Positions 1-7,446 of a stretch of DNA of 33,839 bases are shown in pieces. The stretch is from Verrucomicrobiota bacterium. GTDB taxonomy: Bacteria; Verrucomicrobiota; Verrucomicrobiia; Opitutales; Opitutaceae. A program made the position numbers and the translations under genes. The stretch spans positions 1 through 33,839 of the forward strand of contig JAUVVA010000032.1 in NCBI GenBank assembly GCA_030604905.1, read 5' to 3'. Position 1 is the stretch's first letter; each line of letters starts with the position of its first letter. The notes beneath the pieces are model-generated. The model did not search any database and was not told the DNA's origin. It saw only the letters and a list, made by a program, of their open reading frames with translations.

Positions 1-247
1 CCGGGCGCGGATCGCGGGCGGGGAGGTCGTTTACGCCGAGGAGGAGCAGGAGGCCCTCGGCCTCCGGGTGGGCGTCGAGGGCGGCGGGGAACTCCGCGGG
101 GATGTCGGAGGTTTTGCGGCCGGCGCGGCCGGCGTTGATCAGACGCCAAGGGCCGGCGGCCTCCGGCGCGGCGACCCAGGTGCCGAGGTCGGTGATGGAA
201 TCACCGAAGCAGAGCAGGACGGGGCGGGCGTCGGAGGGCGGCGGCAT
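1..247 (-). CDS. SGNH/GDSL-family hydrolase, partial (N-terminus only)
   Basis: The first 82 codons of a minus-strand gene that runs off the left edge. Translation from the ATG at 245-247 shows the SGNH block I (LLCFGDSITDLGTW, catalytic Ser in GDSI), a block II-like Gly (INAGRAGRKTSDIP) and block III (LLLLGVNDLPARD, the Asn of GxND). These three blocks in the right order and spacing identify an SGNH-fold esterase. In this family the Ser acts as nucleophile and the Gly and Asn form the oxyanion hole. The Asp-His pair of block V would lie outside the window. No signal peptide is seen after this Met, so the protein is probably cytoplasmic unless an upstream start is used. The setting suggests a carbohydrate deacetylase (inference). 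The family call is firm; the start is moderately sure and the substrate unknown. Confidence 0.8.
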   Translation of the reverse strand, partial: MPPPSDARPVLLCFGDSITDLGTWVAAPEAAGPWRLINAGRAGRKTSDIPAEFPAALDAHPEAEGLLLLLGVNDLPARDPRP

Positions 248-514
248 GGAGCGGGTGTTGGCGGGGGAGCGGGGAGCAGGTTTTTTGGGGGACGCGGAGT
301 CGATCGTGCGTGGTGGCCGATACCAATCGCCTGATACTTTAAGCTAAAGGAAGTCCCGAGGGATGCAGAATTTTGCGGAGGAGCGGTTCGGGCGGCGCGG
401 GGGAGGGCGGAGCGTGAAGGTGGTTTTGCAGAGCCAGACTTCGAGGCCGGAGTTGGTGTCGGTGAGGCTGGTGGTGGGAGATGCTCGCGCCGATCGCGGG
501 CTGGAGCGGGACAA

Positions 515-1867
515 TCAGCTTCCGAAGCCGAGCGCGGCGCGGCGGGCGCGGAAGGCGCTCACGGCGGCGGCGTGAGCGGGGGCTTCTATCGCGTTGACCG
601 TTTCGCCGGGATCGGCGGCGAGGTCGAAAAGGACCTCGGGCTGGGCGGGGCCGTAGAACTGATACTTGAGCGCGCCCTGTTTGATCATGCAGGCGCTGCC
701 GCCGTATTGGCTGACCGCTTCATCGGGCCAGGCGGCGCGGGAGCCGGGCTGGTCGAGGAGGAGCGGCAGGAGTGAACGTGAGTCGAGACCGGGCGGCACG
801 GGCGCACCGCCGATTTCGCACAGGGTGGCGAAGAGGTCGCAGAGGGAGACGTTGGCCTCGATGCGACGGCCGCCGCCGGGGAAAAGGCGCGGGGCGCGGA
901 GGACGAGGGGAACTTTGACCGAGCCTTCGTAGAAGGAGAGTTTCCACCATTTGTCGTGCTCGCCGAGCATCTCGCCGTGGTCGCTGGTGTAGAGGATGAG
1001 CCAGTCGTCGAGGTCCTGGCCGCAGGCGCGGAGTTGATCGAGCACGCGGCCGAAGCGGGCGTCGCAGAGCTCGACGAGGGCGAGAGTGGCGGCGATGGCG
1101 CGGCGGCGATCGTCGGCGGTGACGCCGGCGGGCGTGCGGGTCCAGTTGGCGAAGGCGGGGTGCTCGAGGCAGTGCTGGTTCTCGTATTCGGTGACGCGCT
1201 CGAGGTAGCGAGCGAGGAGTTCGGGCGGGGCGCAGAAGGGGTAGTGCGGTTGCTGGAGGCTGAGTTTGAGGAGGAGCGGACGTCCGGGCGTGGCGCGGCC
1301 GTAGTGGGCGCTGACAAAATATTCCGCGAGGAGGGCGCAGGCGCCGGCGGTGTTGAGGTCGTCGCTGACGGCGTAGGGGGAGGTGCCGGGGCCGGCGCGG
1401 CGAAGCTCGTCGGCGAGGGTCCAGTTGGGCGCGGTTTGGTGGTGGCGGGCGTAGGCTGCGCGGTCGCGGTCGGCGAGGAATTCGGGCTCGATCTGGAGGT
1501 CGTCGCCGTTGCAGACGCGGCGGGTCCAGCCCTGCATCTGGTCGGTGCCGAGGTGGTGGAGTTTGCCGGCGCAGGCGGTGGTGTAGCCGACGCGGGCGAG
1601 CGCGCGCGCAAAGGTTTCGGAGCCGGGAGGAAGGTCTTGGCCGTAGCGTTCGACGCCGCAGTGGCGGGGGAGTTTGCCCGAGGCGAGGCACTGGCGGGCG
1701 GGCACGCAGATGGGCGAGGGCGTGTAGGCGTTGGTGAAGACAAGGCCTTCGGCGGCGAGGCGGTCGAGGTGGGGCGTGCGGGCGAGCGGGTGACCGGCGA
1801 AGCCGAAGAGGTCGAAGCGGTGCTGGTCATCCATCAGGAAGAGGATGTGGGGCGGGCGGCGGCTCAT
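515..1867 (-). CDS. type I sulfatase (S1 family, choline-sulfatase-like)
   Basis: A 450-residue arylsulfatase-type enzyme that hydrolyses a sulfate ester. The start was set at the ATG at 1865-1867 (MSRRPPHILFLMDDQ), because the open frame upstream only translates REP sequence and low-complexity Pro/Ser. Asp13-Asp14 are the first metal ligands. Cys54-Val-Pro-Ala-Arg58 is the C-x-P-x-R sulfatase signature, whose Cys must be converted to formylglycine. Lys102/His104 (AGKLHH) and Gln206-Pro-His208 fit active-site positions. Asp296-His297 and Lys306 (TSDHGEMLGEHDKWWK) complete the metal and sulfate site. Length and the early DDQHR/CVPAR pattern resemble choline-sulfatase and related S1 subfamilies, but the substrate cannot be told. 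There is no signal peptide, so it probably acts in the cytoplasm on imported sulfated compounds. No formylglycine-generating enzyme or anSME is present in the window. Confidence 0.9.
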   Translation of the reverse strand: MSRRPPHILFLMDDQHRFDLFGFAGHPLARTPHLDRLAAEGLVFTNAYTPSPICVPARQCLASGKLPRHCGVERYGQDLPPGSETFARALARVGYTTACAGKLHHLGTDQMQGWTRRVCNGDDLQIEPEFLADRDRAAYARHHQTAPNWTLADELRRAGPGTSPYAVSDDLNTAGACALLAEYFVSAHYGRATPGRPLLLKLSLQQPHYPFCAPPELLARYLERVTEYENQHCLEHPAFANWTRTPAGVTADDRRRAIAATLALVELCDARFGRVLDQLRACGQDLDDWLILYTSDHGEMLGEHDKWWKLSFYEGSVKVPLVLRAPRLFPGGGRRIEANVSLCDLFATLCEIGGAPVPPGLDSRSLLPLLLDQPGSRAAWPDEAVSQYGGSACMIKQGALKYQFYGPAQPEVLFDLAADPGETVNAIEAPAHAAAVSAFRARRAALGFGS

Positions 1868-1942
1868 GGCGGTGGTGGTGGCGGGAGAGAGGCGGGAAGG
1901 GGAGGAGGATGGAGGCGAGAGAGGCGGGAGGGGCGGGCTGAG

Positions 1943-2056
1943 CTGGAAGCGCCGGGAGCCTGCCCGGCTGGCTGAGCTAAGGGAGGCCGGGCGGGAGCCC
2001 GGCGGTCCCAGGGGAAGAGCAGGCGTTGCCGGGCAGGAGCCCGGCGGTCCCAGGGG
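1943..2056. repeat. REP elements, cluster Ia (3 copies)
   Basis: Three copies of a palindromic element with hairpin GCCGGGC-GGGA-GCCCGGC and the tail GGTCCCAGGG. The copies are a degenerate inverted one at 1943-1968, a direct one at 1985-2014 and a direct one at 2028-2056 (loop AGGA). Read in the opposite direction the element is CTGGGA(C/G)C followed by the hairpin, which recalls the conserved tetranucleotide plus stem-loop of REP sequences bound by RAYT transposases. The last two copies lie inside the 3' end of the RAYT gene and encode its C-terminal residues. Confidence 0.85.
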
Positions 2057-2741
2057 CATGGCGCGCGCTCGACCAGGGCCAGGCGGACGGGGTGGCGCAG
2101 AGTTTCGCGTGGACCGGGTTGTCGTGGATGTAGTCGAGCGTGCGGCGGAAATGGGCGGCATCGCGGATGAAGCGATCCCAGTATTCGCGCAGCCAGAGCG
2201 TGCGACCGGGAATGCGCAGTCGTAGCTCCGCGTTGCGCTCGAGCGCCCAACGGGCGGTGTAGGATTTCCAGGTGCGCACGATCTCGGCGAGGGGCGCCTG
2301 CGGCTGGATAAGCACGTGCACGTGGTTAGGCATCACACACCAGGCAAGTAGGCGGTAGCGGGTGCCGTCGGCATGGAAGAAGGCGGCTTCGACGGTGGCG
2401 GCCAAGGCGGGGTGGCGCAACGCGCAGCAGCCCAGGCCGGAATCGAGCCAGGTTTCGATTTGCTTGCGCCGCGCCGTCTCGCGATCGGTCTCGGGCAGGG
2501 TGGCGAGGGTGGCTTCGAGCCGCCGGAGGTAATCCTGCGGCAAGGAGTCGGCGAGGCGGTAGGTGATGAATTGCAGCAAGCCCAACTCATCGCGGTGGGG
2601 GAGGTAGCCGCGGGAACGCCAGCCGGGGGCGGGGGCTGCGGTTGAGGCTGGGGCTTGGAAGACGGGGCCGGGCGTCTTGGGGGCGCCGGGTGCCCTCCCG
2701 GAAAAATGGGGAACAATGGGGATCGAAGGCTCGGCAGCCAT
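1977..2741 (-). CDS. REP-associated tyrosine transposase (RAYT, Y1/IS200-like)
   Basis: A 254-residue single-domain Y1 (HUH-type) nuclease. The core starts near residue 41 (GWRSRGYLPHRDELGLLQF, the typical RAYT N-terminus). His140-Val-His142 in MPNHVHVLI is the HUH metal site. Tyr161 in WKSYTAR is the candidate catalytic tyrosine. YWDRFIRD followed by YIHDNPVHAKL (about 188-214) and PWSSAR (222-227) are the usual C-terminal RAYT signatures. RAYTs are domesticated relatives of IS200/IS605 TnpA that act on REP hairpins. Residues 228-254 are encoded by two REP copies (PGTAGLLPG and PGTAGLPPG), and residues about 14-25 come from a degenerate REP at 2676-2701. The ATG at 2739-2741 is the best start, but residues 1-40 are Pro/Ala-rich and not core. 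The longer open frame to 3248 only translates REP DNA. It is flanked by REP clusters on both sides. Confidence 0.9.
   Translation of the reverse strand: MAAEPSIPIVPHFSGRAPGAPKTPGPVFQAPASTAAPAPGWRSRGYLPHRDELGLLQFITYRLADSLPQDYLRRLEATLATLPETDRETARRKQIETWLDSGLGCCALRHPALAATVEAAFFHADGTRYRLLAWCVMPNHVHVLIQPQAPLAEIVRTWKSYTARWALERNAELRLRIPGRTLWLREYWDRFIRDAAHFRRTLDYIHDNPVHAKLCATPSAWPWSSARHAPGTAGLLPGNACSSPGTAGLPPGLP
2676..2701. repeat. degenerate REP within the RAYT 5' coding region
   Basis: This stretch (CTTGGGGGCGCCGGG then TGCCCTCCCGG) matches the inverted-orientation REP (CTGGGAGCGCCGGG then CTCCTGCCCGG) with a few mismatches. It lies in the doubtful N-terminal extension of the RAYT gene. It is read here as a decayed REP copy taken into the coding sequence, so the gene has REP-derived sequence at both ends. 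Confidence 0.6.
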
Positions 2742-2811
2742 GGGAGCCGCCGAGCGGAGGAAGTATGACTGGGTTTGGCAAGGAGTTGAGGGAGATCGTC
2801 GAAATGTCGGA

Positions 2812-3196
2812 GGCCGGGCGGGAGCCCGGCGGTCCCAGGGGGTGGAGGAAACGGGTGCGAAGCTGGGAGCGCCGGGCTCCTGCCCGGCAGGATCGGGAAG
2901 ATGGGAAGCGGTCGCCCGGCAGCGATGGGGCTGCCGGCCGGAGGGGGCTGACGGTGTGGCAAGAGTTGCCGGAAGGGGGCGGCAAACCTCGGAGGCCGGG
3001 CGGGAGCCCGGCGGTCCCAGGGAGGTGGAGGAAACGGGTGCGAAGCTGGGAGCGCCGGGCTCCTGCCCGGCTGGATCGGGAACATGGGAAGCGGTCGCCC
3101 GGCAGCGATGGGGCTGCCGGGCGGAGGGGGCTGAAGGGATCTGGCACGAGTTGCCGGAAGGGCTCGAAAACCTCGGAGGCCGGGCGGTCCCAGGGG
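2812..3196. repeat. REP/BIME cluster Ib, tandem with a ~182-bp period
   Basis: Direct REPs lie at 2812-2840 and 2994-3022, inverted REPs at 2863-2890 and 3046-3074, and a truncated direct REP at 3178-3196. The pairs repeat with an offset of 182-183 bp, and the sequence between them is nearly identical (for example GTGGAGGAAACGGGTGCGAA and GATCGGGAA). This is a tandem duplication of a head-to-tail REP pair, a BIME-like unit. Each unit also carries a separate hairpin GCCCGGCAGC-GATGGG-GCTGCCGGGC, perfect in the second unit and with one mismatch in the first. The block fills the gap between the RAYT start and the 3' end of the beta-helix gene. Confidence 0.88.
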
Positions 3197-3204
3197 CGCT
3201 CCTT

Positions 3205-5943
3205 TTAGGGCGCGATGATGGCCTGGATCTCGGCGGCGGTGAGCGCACGTTTCCACACCTGCACGTCGTCGAGCAGTCCGTTGAAGAAACGGTTGGATTG
3301 ATCGCGGCCGAAATAGAAGGGGTTGTTGCCGTTGGGCGTGAAGGTGCCGGAGACCGGTCCGCTGGCCACCTGCTGGCCGTTCCAGTAGAGGGTGGCGGTC
3401 TGGTTGGCGTAAGCGAGCGCGAGGTGGTTCCACTGCGTGAGCGTGGCGGAGCTGAGGTTCACGCCCACCGTCTTCCACGAGTTGTTCACGCGGATGTAGG
3501 CGGTCATGTTCTTGTTGAAGGGCGAGGAGTGGAGGATGAACACGTTGCGGTAGCTGAGGGGCAGGCCGTAGTCGTTCCATTGCGTCGTGTTGGACTTCAC
3601 CCAGCACATGACGGTGAACTGGCTTGCGGTGAGCAGGTCGGGGATGCCGGCCACGGAGAGGTGCGCGCCGGTGCCGTTGAGCGAGAGGGCCTTGTTGCCG
3701 TTGTCGTTTACGATCACCGCCCCGTTGACGAGGGTGCCGCCGTGGCCGCCGATCTCGTCCGCAGGGCCGTGGGTGAAACTCCAGGCGGCGAGCAGGTCGG
3801 GGTCGGGGAGCATGGCCGCGGTGAAGAGGGGCATGGCGATGCTCTTGTCGGAGCCATTGAGCACACGGGTGGGAGCGTCGGTGCGGGCGAGGGTGCGGGT
3901 TTCGGCGCCGCGGGTTTCGGTGACGATGTGCTGGTAGTAGGGCCGCTGGACGCCGTTGAGGAAGGGCGAGTGGGTGGTGATCGCGATGCTCGCGGCGCTG
4001 TCGGTCAGGGAAAACGCGGGGGAGCTGAGGATGTTGGAGCCGCCCTCGGTGAAGCTCGGGAGGAGCAGGCCGCCGAGGATCTCGACGCGCGAGCCCGGGG
4101 AGGCGGAGATCACGGTGCCGGGCTCCTCGGTCTTGAGGCCGAGCACCCAGAGGTCGCCGCCGGCGACGCGGGCGTGGAGGCCGTCGTGCTCGGTGTTGAA
4201 CTGGCGGGCCCAGACGCGCTGCGCGCCGAAGTCGAACTGCGGGTAGTGACCGGGGATGACGCCGCCGGAGTAGCGGGAGCTGAGGCCGGCGACATCCTCA
4301 AGGAAGAGGCGGCCGGTGGCGCCGTCGTTGAGGTAGGCCTTGCCCTCGCCGATGTAGGCGTTGCGGATGGTGACGTCGTGGGCGCTGCGGTTGACGAAGA
4401 AAATGCCCTTCTTCTGGTTGCCGGGGTAGAGGTTGATCTGCTCGACGAAGAGGGAGTCGTTCAGGTCCTCGAAGACGATCACGGGGTAGTCGGTGACGGT
4501 GCGGGCGTTCTGGGTGGTCTTGAAGACGGCGTAGTTGCCGACGAGGCGGCGGACGGAGCCGTGGATGCGCACGGTGTGGCCGAGGGCGTATTCGCCGAAG
4601 GGGAAATAAACGGTGGTGCGGTTGTTGGCCGCGGCCCAATCGATGGCGTTTTGGATGCGGGTGGAGTGGTTGGTCGAGTTCCAGGTGGGGTTGGTCTGGG
4701 AGCCGGGGGTGAAGTAGGGGCCGTTGCCGTCGTGGTTGGTGATGTTGACCCAAAGGGAGCGATCCTCGGTGGAAGCGGGCGGGGCGGGGGTCTCGACGAC
4801 GGGGAGGCGCAGGGAATACCCCGGGGTCCAGAGCGAGAGGGCGCCGCCGGAGGCGTATTCAGAATCGGATACGGAGGCGACGGTGGCGCCCTGGTCGTTG
4901 ATGGCGTGGGTGTAGCCGGAGCTCGAGGTGTCGCGCACGAATACGCGGCCGGCGTCGGTGGCGACGGTGATCGCGGCAGGACCGGTGCCTGAGAGGGAGG
5001 AGTCGATCAGGGTGACGAGGCCGGGGTTGGTGTAGGAGCCGGAGGGTTTGAGCAGGGAGACGGAGGGGCCGACCTGGCCGGTGGTCTTGAGGCCGCGGAT
5101 GCTGAAGACCTGGCCTTGGTTGCGGATGCCGCCGACGCGCTGGGCGTGGAGCTCGAGGTGCTCGGCGACCATGCTGTAGTGGCCGGTGCCGCCGTAGCGC
5201 ACGCCCCAGTCGAAGCCTTCGACGCGGACGTTTTTGAGGAGAGCGGGACCGCCGATGGTCCAGGTCTCCATGTCGATGCCGGCCCAGCCGACGCGGTTGC
5301 CGTCGGAGCTGCGGATGAGCACGTCGCGCATGCTGCCCTGGTTGTTGACGACGTAGCGGAGGCCGACGGCGCCGGGGTTGCCCGAGCCGGTGTCCACCGT
5401 GAGGTCGAAGACGTTTATCTTAAAAGCGATGTTGGTGCCCCAGGCGCCGTGGGCGTAGTAGGGCGCGGTGGAGAAGACGGCGCGCGGGGCCGCGGCGGAC
5501 TGGAAGTCGGGATGGTTGTTGGCGAGGCGGAGCACGGTGCCTTCGCGGGAGTGGCCCTGGAGGGTGATGCCGTAGCCCCGGGATTGGTTGTTCTGCACGT
5601 CTTTGATGACGAGCGGGGCGGAGATATCGTAGGTGCCGGCGGGGAGGTAGACGATGCGGCGGAAGTGGAGGAAGGTGCCCCAGCCGTTGGGATCGGGCAT
5701 GTGGATCGTGGCGTCGTCGATCGCCTGCTGAATGGCGGCGGTGTCGTCGATGCCGTCGTCGGGGATCGCGAAGTAGGGGGCTTGGGTGACGTCGATCCAG
5801 CCGGCGTTGGCGGGTTGGGTGACGGCGGCGGCGAGGCGGGCGCAGCCGGCGAGGGCGAGGGCGGTGGCGAGCAGGACGCGCGTGGCGCGGGCGAGGCGGG
5901 AGGCGGCCGGGGCGGAGGGCGCGCCGAGGAGTGGATGGGGCAT
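3205..5943 (-). CDS. secreted double pectate-lyase-3-like beta-helix protein with C-terminal LamG domain
   Basis: A 912-residue exported protein. The ATG at 5941-5943 gives MPHPLLGAPS and then a hydrophobic segment (about 21-40) with LAGC at residues 31-34, a possible lipobox (Cys34), so it may be a lipoprotein. Two right-handed beta-helix domains follow. The first opens with IPDDGIDDTAAIQQAID, the Pectate_lyase_3 signature, and PAGTYDIS. The second opens near SLWVNITNHDGNGPYF and carries RIQNAIDWAAANNRTTVYFPFGEYAL. The last about 190 residues form a concanavalin A-like LamG domain (AAWSFTHGP, LSLNGTGAHLSV, FTVMCWVKSN, FFNGLLDDVQVWKRALTAAEI). The likely role is binding or cleaving an acidic polysaccharide outside the cell, but no catalytic residues can be assigned. 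A longer frame to 6084 was rejected because it would run into the operator-like site at 6078-6093. LacI 1 lies directly upstream on the same strand. Confidence 0.85.
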   Translation of the reverse strand: MPHPLLGAPSAPAASRLARATRVLLATALALAGCARLAAAVTQPANAGWIDVTQAPYFAIPDDGIDDTAAIQQAIDDATIHMPDPNGWGTFLHFRRIVYLPAGTYDISAPLVIKDVQNNQSRGYGITLQGHSREGTVLRLANNHPDFQSAAAPRAVFSTAPYYAHGAWGTNIAFKINVFDLTVDTGSGNPGAVGLRYVVNNQGSMRDVLIRSSDGNRVGWAGIDMETWTIGGPALLKNVRVEGFDWGVRYGGTGHYSMVAEHLELHAQRVGGIRNQGQVFSIRGLKTTGQVGPSVSLLKPSGSYTNPGLVTLIDSSLSGTGPAAITVATDAGRVFVRDTSSSGYTHAINDQGATVASVSDSEYASGGALSLWTPGYSLRLPVVETPAPPASTEDRSLWVNITNHDGNGPYFTPGSQTNPTWNSTNHSTRIQNAIDWAAANNRTTVYFPFGEYALGHTVRIHGSVRRLVGNYAVFKTTQNARTVTDYPVIVFEDLNDSLFVEQINLYPGNQKKGIFFVNRSAHDVTIRNAYIGEGKAYLNDGATGRLFLEDVAGLSSRYSGGVIPGHYPQFDFGAQRVWARQFNTEHDGLHARVAGGDLWVLGLKTEEPGTVISASPGSRVEILGGLLLPSFTEGGSNILSSPAFSLTDSAASIAITTHSPFLNGVQRPYYQHIVTETRGAETRTLARTDAPTRVLNGSDKSIAMPLFTAAMLPDPDLLAAWSFTHGPADEIGGHGGTLVNGAVIVNDNGNKALSLNGTGAHLSVAGIPDLLTASQFTVMCWVKSNTTQWNDYGLPLSYRNVFILHSSPFNKNMTAYIRVNNSWKTVGVNLSSATLTQWNHLALAYANQTATLYWNGQQVASGPVSGTFTPNGNNPFYFGRDQSNRFFNGLLDDVQVWKRALTAAEIQAIIAP

Positions 5944-6077
5944 GGGCGGAGCGGGGGCGGGGGTTGGGGGGCGGGTGGCCACGCGCTCCGGCGCGGAGAC
6001 CGGTGGGGCGCGTGGGCCGGCAGGGGAGACCGGCGCCCCAAGCTGCCCGGGCGATCCGCGGGGACCGAGGTGGCGTT

Positions 6078-6093
6078 TATGCAACCTTGCGTG
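6078..6093. promoter_or_regulatory. operator-like palindrome, site S1
   Basis: TATGCAACCTTGCGTG, core GCAA-CC-TTGC, about 135 bp upstream of the beta-helix gene start and downstream of the lacI 1 stop. The same core occurs at 16613, 20985 and 23496. LacI-family proteins usually bind inverted repeats of this size; binding here is inferred. Confidence 0.55.
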
Positions 6094-6126
6094 GGCCGGG
6101 CGCGGATGCGGAGACGGGGCCGGGCC

Positions 6127-7341
6127 TCAAGCGGCGGGGTTTGGGATTCTCCTGGTGTCGCCGGCCGCGGGGGATCCGGCGAGCTCGGCAAAGAATTGGG
6201 CGCTCACCCAGTCCTGGCCGTGGGAGAGCGGCGCGACGGGATCGAGGTGGCCGGGCGTGGGCGTGGGTTGCGCCGCGGGCGCGCGGGTGGTGCGACCGTG
6301 CACCCAGAGGCCGGGGAGACGGGAGAACTTGGGGAGCACGGGGATGCCGCCTTCGTTGCGCAGGAGGTGGGCGCTGGCGAGATCGACGGCGGCGGCGCCG
6401 AGACCGCGGGGGTTGTGGTCGATGCCGGACCAACCGGGAGTTTCGTCGGCGAGGCTGAGGTGGGCGAGGCCGACGTCGGCGGGCGCGCGGAGGCCGGCGT
6501 GCGCCAGGTAGTCGGCGACGTGGTAGGCAGTGGTGAGGAGGACGTCGGGCCGGTGTTTTTCGAACCAGCGCAGGAAGCGTTCGCGGTCGGCGCGTTCGGC
6601 TGCGCGGACTCCGGGGCGGAGGCCGGTGAGGGGCGGGAGTCGGCGGGTGGCGGGGAGGCGTTGCTGGTTCCAGAGAAAGGCGCCCCACTCGGCGCCTTGG
6701 GAAAGAACGGTCTGGAAGAGGTGTTCGCAGTAGCCGATGCGGCGGTAGCCGAGGGCGAGCAGGTGGTCGAAGGCGCGGGTGAGGTTGCGGAAATAGTCGG
6801 GCAGCACGGTGTGCATGGGCGAGGGCACGGGGTTCTCGCCGATGCCGACGGTGACCAGGGCGGGGTCCTGGTAGGGGAGGCGGTCGAACCAGGCGAGGTG
6901 GGGGATGAGAACAGCGCGAATGCCGCGGGCGCGAAGCACGCGCGAGAGCTGGACGTCGGTGAGATCGTGGGCGTCGAGGTCGCTGTCGAGCGTGTAGCCG
7001 AGTTCGTGGGCGCGCGCGCGGGCCCCTTCGAGGTAGGGGCGGATCCAGGGGCGAGGGGCGTGGCGGTGCGAGGGCTCGGAGACGAGCCAGGCGAGGTTGC
7101 AGGAGGCCTGCACGGCCCGGCCGCGGCGGGCCTGGGCGGCGAAGGCTTGGACGAGGGGGTTGGGGCGGTAGCCCAGCCGGCGGGCGGCGGCGAGGACGCG
7201 CGCTTTGGTGTCGGGCGAGACGTTGGGGGAATCGCGCAGGGCGCGGGAGACGGTGACGTGGGAGACGCCGCAGGCGGCGGCGATGGCGCGGGTGTTGGCG
7301 GGGGCCGGAGCCAGGCGAGCCGGCGAAGACAAGCGCTTCAT
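6127..7341 (-). CDS. LacI-family transcriptional regulator 1
   Basis: A 404-residue DNA-binding regulator. The N-terminal LacI helix-turn-helix is clear: TRAIAAACGVSHVTVSRAL, then VSPDTKARVLAAARRLGYRPNP with the hinge region. A periplasmic-binding-protein-like effector domain follows (AWLVSEPSHR, ARARAHELGYTLD, LRARGIRAVLIP, ALGYRRIGY, DVLLTTAYHVADYL, DVGLAHLSLADETPGWSGIDHNPRGLGAAAVDL). A sugar or oligosaccharide ligand is expected from the family. The protein is about 50 residues longer than usual; the extra part is a C-terminal tail (APAAQPTPTPGHLDPV onwards) without a known domain. It is divergent from the PEP-CTERM gene at 7447 and upstream of the beta-helix gene, which makes both candidate targets. 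An inverted repeat just upstream (7344-7370) could be an autoregulatory site. The ATG start is the first in frame with the HTH. Confidence 0.93.
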   Translation of the reverse strand: MKRLSSPARLAPAPANTRAIAAACGVSHVTVSRALRDSPNVSPDTKARVLAAARRLGYRPNPLVQAFAAQARRGRAVQASCNLAWLVSEPSHRHAPRPWIRPYLEGARARAHELGYTLDSDLDAHDLTDVQLSRVLRARGIRAVLIPHLAWFDRLPYQDPALVTVGIGENPVPSPMHTVLPDYFRNLTRAFDHLLALGYRRIGYCEHLFQTVLSQGAEWGAFLWNQQRLPATRRLPPLTGLRPGVRAAERADRERFLRWFEKHRPDVLLTTAYHVADYLAHAGLRAPADVGLAHLSLADETPGWSGIDHNPRGLGAAAVDLASAHLLRNEGGIPVLPKFSRLPGLWVHGRTTRAPAAQPTPTPGHLDPVAPLSHGQDWVSAQFFAELAGSPAAGDTRRIPNPAA

Positions 7342-7343
7342 GT

Positions 7344-7370
7344 AACAAGGAACATAGGCGAGGCCTTGTT
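7344..7370. promoter_or_regulatory. inverted repeat upstream of lacI 1
   Basis: AACAAGG (7344-7350) and CCTTGTT (7364-7370) form a perfect 7-bp inverted repeat with a 13-bp spacer, starting 3 bp upstream of the lacI 1 ATG in the 105-bp divergent gap with the PEP-CTERM gene. Its position suits autoregulation or control of either gene; no T-run follows, so it is not a terminator. The CAAGG/CCTTG half resembles the half-site of the four 16-bp operator-like palindromes. Confidence 0.4.
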
Positions 7371-7446
7371 CTGATGGAAGCCCTAAGCGAGGTTTCAGCG
7401 CAGGACCAAGCCCCTCCCCGCAAGAAAACCCAGCTCATCGATCCTC

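Noticed and set aside
248..514. Small gene or promoter in the gap left of the sulfatase
   Set aside because: No frame shows protein-like sequence. A short palindrome CTTTAAGCTAAAG (337-349) in an AT-rich patch could be part of the SGNH gene's promoter, but there is no further support.
1868..2161. N-terminal extension of the sulfatase (98 more codons)
   Set aside because: It translates REP copies and Pro/Ser-rich sequence. The sulfatase fold begins right after the ATG at 1865-1867.
2742..3248. N-terminal extension of the RAYT frame
   Set aside because: It is translation of the tandem REP block in one frame, with internal repeats and no domain.
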